Source of the DNA: Vallitalea sp.
GTDB lineage: Bacteria > Bacillota > Clostridia > Lachnospirales > Vallitaleaceae
Assembly: GCA_025210235.1 (NCBI GenBank)
Contig: JAOASG010000042.1
Coordinates: 62,001 to 126,000 of the forward strand
Direction: 5' to 3'
DNA length: 64,000 nt
Below are positions 61,496-64,000 of this stretch, in pieces. The notes below the pieces were generated by a model. The model was not told the origin of the DNA. It worked only from the letters and a program-made list of their open reading frames with translations, and searched no databases. Each line of letters begins with the position of its first letter. Positions within the stretch are counted from its first letter, which is position 1. The position numbers and the translations under genes are program-made.

Positions 61496-64000
61496 TTATT
61501 TTGTATCGTACCAAGTCATTCCCATGTTCATATCCACTTCTAGTTTGACACTTAAATCAACAGCATTTTCCATTTCCTCTACTAAATACCTCTTGACTAA
61601 TTCTACTTCATCTTTATGAGCCTCAATTAGTAGTTCATCGTGAATTTGAAGAATTAATCTTGACTTCATATTTTTTGATTTTAGTTTTTTACTAACATTA
61701 ATCATAGCGATCTTAATTACATCTGCTGCACTTCCTTGTATTGGTGTATTCATAGCTATTCTTTCTCCAAAAGAACGTTGCATAAAATTACTTGATTTAA
61801 GTTCTTCAATAGGGCGTCGTCTATTTAGCATCGTTAAAGAATATCCTCTATCTTTTGCATATCTAATACAATTGTCTAAGTATATTTTAACACTAGGATA
61901 TTTCTTAAAATAGTTATCAATGTATTCTTGAGCTTCTTTTCTAGTTATATTAAGATCCTGACTTAAGCTAAACGCACCTATTCCATATACTATTCCAAAA
62001 TTCACAGCTTTTGCATTACTTCTTTGCAAACTAGTAACCTCATCAAATGGAATGTGAAATACTTGTGATGCTGTAAGTCTATGAATATCTTGATGATTAT
62101 TATAAGCCTCTATTAATGTTTCATCTTCTGATAAATGCGCTAATAAACGTAATTCAATTTGAGAATAATCCGCATCAATAAAAACATAATCTTCTTCTGG
62201 AACAAAAACTTTTCTAATTTCCCTACCAATATCCATTCTAATTGGTATGTTCTGTAGATTAGGTTCTATAGAACTAATTCTTCCTGTAGATGTAATTGTT
62301 TGTTTGAAAGTAGAACGTATTCTAGAATCATCATCAATATAATCAACTAAACCATCTGCATAAGTAGATTTTAATTTTGCAAGTTGTCTATACTCACTTA
62401 TTTTATCAATAATATCATGTTTACCTTTTAGTTTCTCAAGTACTCCTGCAGCTGTAGAGTAACCCGTTTTTGTTTTTTTAATTACAGGTAAATTTAATTT
62501 CTCAAATAGTATTATACCAAGTTGTTTTGGAGAATTAATATTAAAAGTTTCTCCAGCTAACTCATAAATCTCACTTTCTAACATGTCAATCATTTTACCT
62601 AGCTTATTAGAATATTCTTTTAGAAGTACTGAATTAATCTTAATACCATATAACTCCATATCAAATAGAACATTTATTAGAGGCATTTCTATTTCATAAA
62701 ATAATTTATCCATATTTAAATCGCTAATAGTATTTTTTATTTTATCATAACTATTATAAACAATATACGATAATTTACTACAGTAACTTAATAATTCTTC
62801 TTCTGCTACATCTAGATAAGAAATTTTATTTTTACCTTTTCCAAGTAACTCCTCTTCAGTTTTCATCGTTACCTTTAGATATTCTCTTGCAATATCAACA
62901 ATATCATATGTTTCTCTTGTAGGGTTAATTGTATAAGCTCCAACAAAAGTATCAAAGATAACGTTATTACATATAAAGTTATAGTTATTTAAAGTATGTA
63001 ACTCATCTTTTAGTCCATGAGTAACTTTTTTAATACTATTATCTTCAAATAAATTGCTTAATTCATTAAGAACACACATTATGTCAAAATTATTATCACA
63101 TTTAATAAAGTAAGCTTCCTTGTCATTATAACAAATGCTAATTCCTATAACATTATTTTCTTCAGTTATAATGTTAAATGCAAATAATTCTTTAGTAAAG
63201 AGAGTTTTTGTTAGGTTTACTAATTGATCTTTTGATGTAATCAAATGTTCCTCAATTATAAACGAATCACTTTCATCTTCTATTTCTATATCAAACTTTT
63301 CCAAAAGTCTCTTGAATTCTAAATTTTTAAATAGTTTATATGAATTTTCATTAAATAAATTATCAATTTTCATATTTTCTTTTTCAAAAGATATATCACA
63401 ATCTATACATATTGTAGCTAAATCTTTACTGAGAATAGCAAGATCATAATATTCTTTTAAATTTTTTGATGCTCTAGGTGGTTTTAACTCCTCTACATGA
63501 TTATAAGCTTCTTCAATAGAATGATATGTAGAAATAATTTTTATAGCTGTTTTCTCTCCAATTCCAGGTACACCTGGTATATTATCTGAAGTATCACCCA
63601 TAAGGCCTTTTAAATCAATAAACTCAGTTGGTGTTACTCCATATAAAGATATAACATCTTTATCAAAATAATTTTCTATTGTTGTAACTTTTTGCTTCGT
63701 TTTAGGGATACTAATCTTAATTTTTTGTGTTGCTAATTGTAATAAGTCTCTATCTCCAGATAAAACTGTTGTATTTATACCGTTCTCTTCACTTTTATGC
63801 GCTAAAGTACCAAGGATATCATCTGCTTCATATCCTTCAATTTCGTAAATACTAATATTCATTGCCCTTAAAACATCTTTAATTATAGGTATTTGTACTC
63901 TTAATTCATCAGGCATACCTTTTCTATTACCTTTATATTCCTTATATTTTTTATGGCGAAAAGTAGGTGCTTTAAGATCAAAAGCAACTGCTATGTGAGT
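61496..64000 (-). CDS. polA: DNA polymerase I (5' end beyond the window)
   Basis: 834 residues are visible and the frame continues past 64000 (THIAVAFDLKAPTFRHKKYKEYKGNRKG before MPDEL, given as location), so the N-terminus is missing. The 5'-nuclease domain, GEKTAIKIIS helix-hairpin-helix region, a central 3'-5' exonuclease-like domain and the polymerase are present. Polymerase motifs are DYSQIELRLLAHLS, RSNAKAVNFGIVYGIG and QIHDELLIE. The central domain lacks the usual F-D-x-E motif (FAFNIITEE), so proofreading is probably absent, as in other Gram-positive PolA. It fills gaps in repair and removes RNA primers. It is followed by coaE. Confidence 0.97.
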   Translation of the reverse strand, partial: THIAVAFDLKAPTFRHKKYKEYKGNRKGMPDELRVQIPIIKDVLRAMNISIYEIEGYEADDILGTLAHKSEENGINTTVLSGDRDLLQLATQKIKISIPKTKQKVTTIENYFDKDVISLYGVTPTEFIDLKGLMGDTSDNIPGVPGIGEKTAIKIISTYHSIEEAYNHVEELKPPRASKNLKEYYDLAILSKDLATICIDCDISFEKENMKIDNLFNENSYKLFKNLEFKRLLEKFDIEIEDESDSFIIEEHLITSKDQLVNLTKTLFTKELFAFNIITEENNVIGISICYNDKEAYFIKCDNNFDIMCVLNELSNLFEDNSIKKVTHGLKDELHTLNNYNFICNNVIFDTFVGAYTINPTRETYDIVDIAREYLKVTMKTEEELLGKGKNKISYLDVAEEELLSYCSKLSYIVYNSYDKIKNTISDLNMDKLFYEIEMPLINVLFDMELYGIKINSVLLKEYSNKLGKMIDMLESEIYELAGETFNINSPKQLGIILFEKLNLPVIKKTKTGYSTAAGVLEKLKGKHDIIDKISEYRQLAKLKSTYADGLVDYIDDDSRIRSTFKQTITSTGRISSIEPNLQNIPIRMDIGREIRKVFVPEEDYVFIDADYSQIELRLLAHLSEDETLIEAYNNHQDIHRLTASQVFHIPFDEVTSLQRSNAKAVNFGIVYGIGAFSLSQDLNITRKEAQEYIDNYFKKYPSVKIYLDNCIRYAKDRGYSLTMLNRRRPIEELKSSNFMQRSFGERIAMNTPIQGSAADVIKIAMINVSKKLKSKNMKSRLILQIHDELLIEAHKDEVELVKRYLVEEMENAVDLSVKLEVDMNMGMTWYDTK

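Overview
The window is very AT-rich, and its gene content points to a low-GC, spore-forming Firmicute of the class Clostridia. Support comes from an H-type small acid-soluble spore protein, an S-layer-homology (SLH) anchored enzyme, a LexA/Cheo-box SOS locus, an L27 precursor paired with the Prp protease, and the conserved gene run rplU-prp-rpmA-obg-yhbY-nadD-yqeK-rsfS. I cannot assign a genus; an affinity to Lachnospirales/Vallitalea-like lineages is only a guess.

Layout. 1-2.5 kb: a compact minus-strand peptide locus, with promoter, a 96-residue Cys-rich precursor that appears to start at AUC, and a radical SAM/SPASM maturase; then sspH. 2.7-9.6 kb: acyl-ACP thioesterase, a PyrR-type attenuator with pyrR-uraA, an SLH-anchored GH18 enzyme, and a pyrB-pyrC pair whose active-site motifs are unusual. 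10.3-12.5 kb: secreted immune-inhibitor-A-like metalloprotease. 12.6-19.8 kb: flavodoxin/ferredoxin protein, two MarR regulators, a lipoprotein, a methyltransferase and an iron/corrinoid-type ABC importer. 19.8-23.5 kb: fba, then TetR plus MATE efflux behind a Fur-box-like site. 23.8-31.2 kb: FIST sensor with soluble chemotaxis transducer, a BCCT transporter behind an attenuator-like leader, and DUF2294/DUF4914 genes embedded among repeated RNA leader motifs. 31.4-36.1 kb: FAD protein, TtcA-like protein, Xer recombinase, YneA-like LysM protein and lexA with SOS boxes. 36.4-47.5 kb: minus-strand housekeeping block for ribosome and RNA functions. 47.5-64 kb: asnB, tyrS, pepD, UPF0210 and ACT proteins, a WalJ-like hydrolase, a diguanylate cyclase, an FtsA-like ATPase, a peptide-binding lipoprotein, coaE and partial polA.

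Dispersed through the window are about a dozen copies or remnants of one roughly 110-120 bp hairpin-forming element with the terminal repeat TA(A/G)GTAATTGCAAAACTA. Two full copies have perfect 11-12 bp flanking direct repeats and a third has a decayed one, so this is a MITE-like mobile repeat. Three further unrelated elements with perfect 22-23 bp inverted arms lie at 28515, 36183 and 51134.

The best candidates for undescribed biology are: (i) the radical-SAM peptide locus, whose precursor ends in three heptads of the form (M/I)KHCC(L/V)K; (ii) the RNA leader family around DUF2294/DUF4914; (iii) the atypical PyrB/PyrC pair; and (iv) the MITE-like family. All calls come from reading the sequence; no database search or folding program was run.
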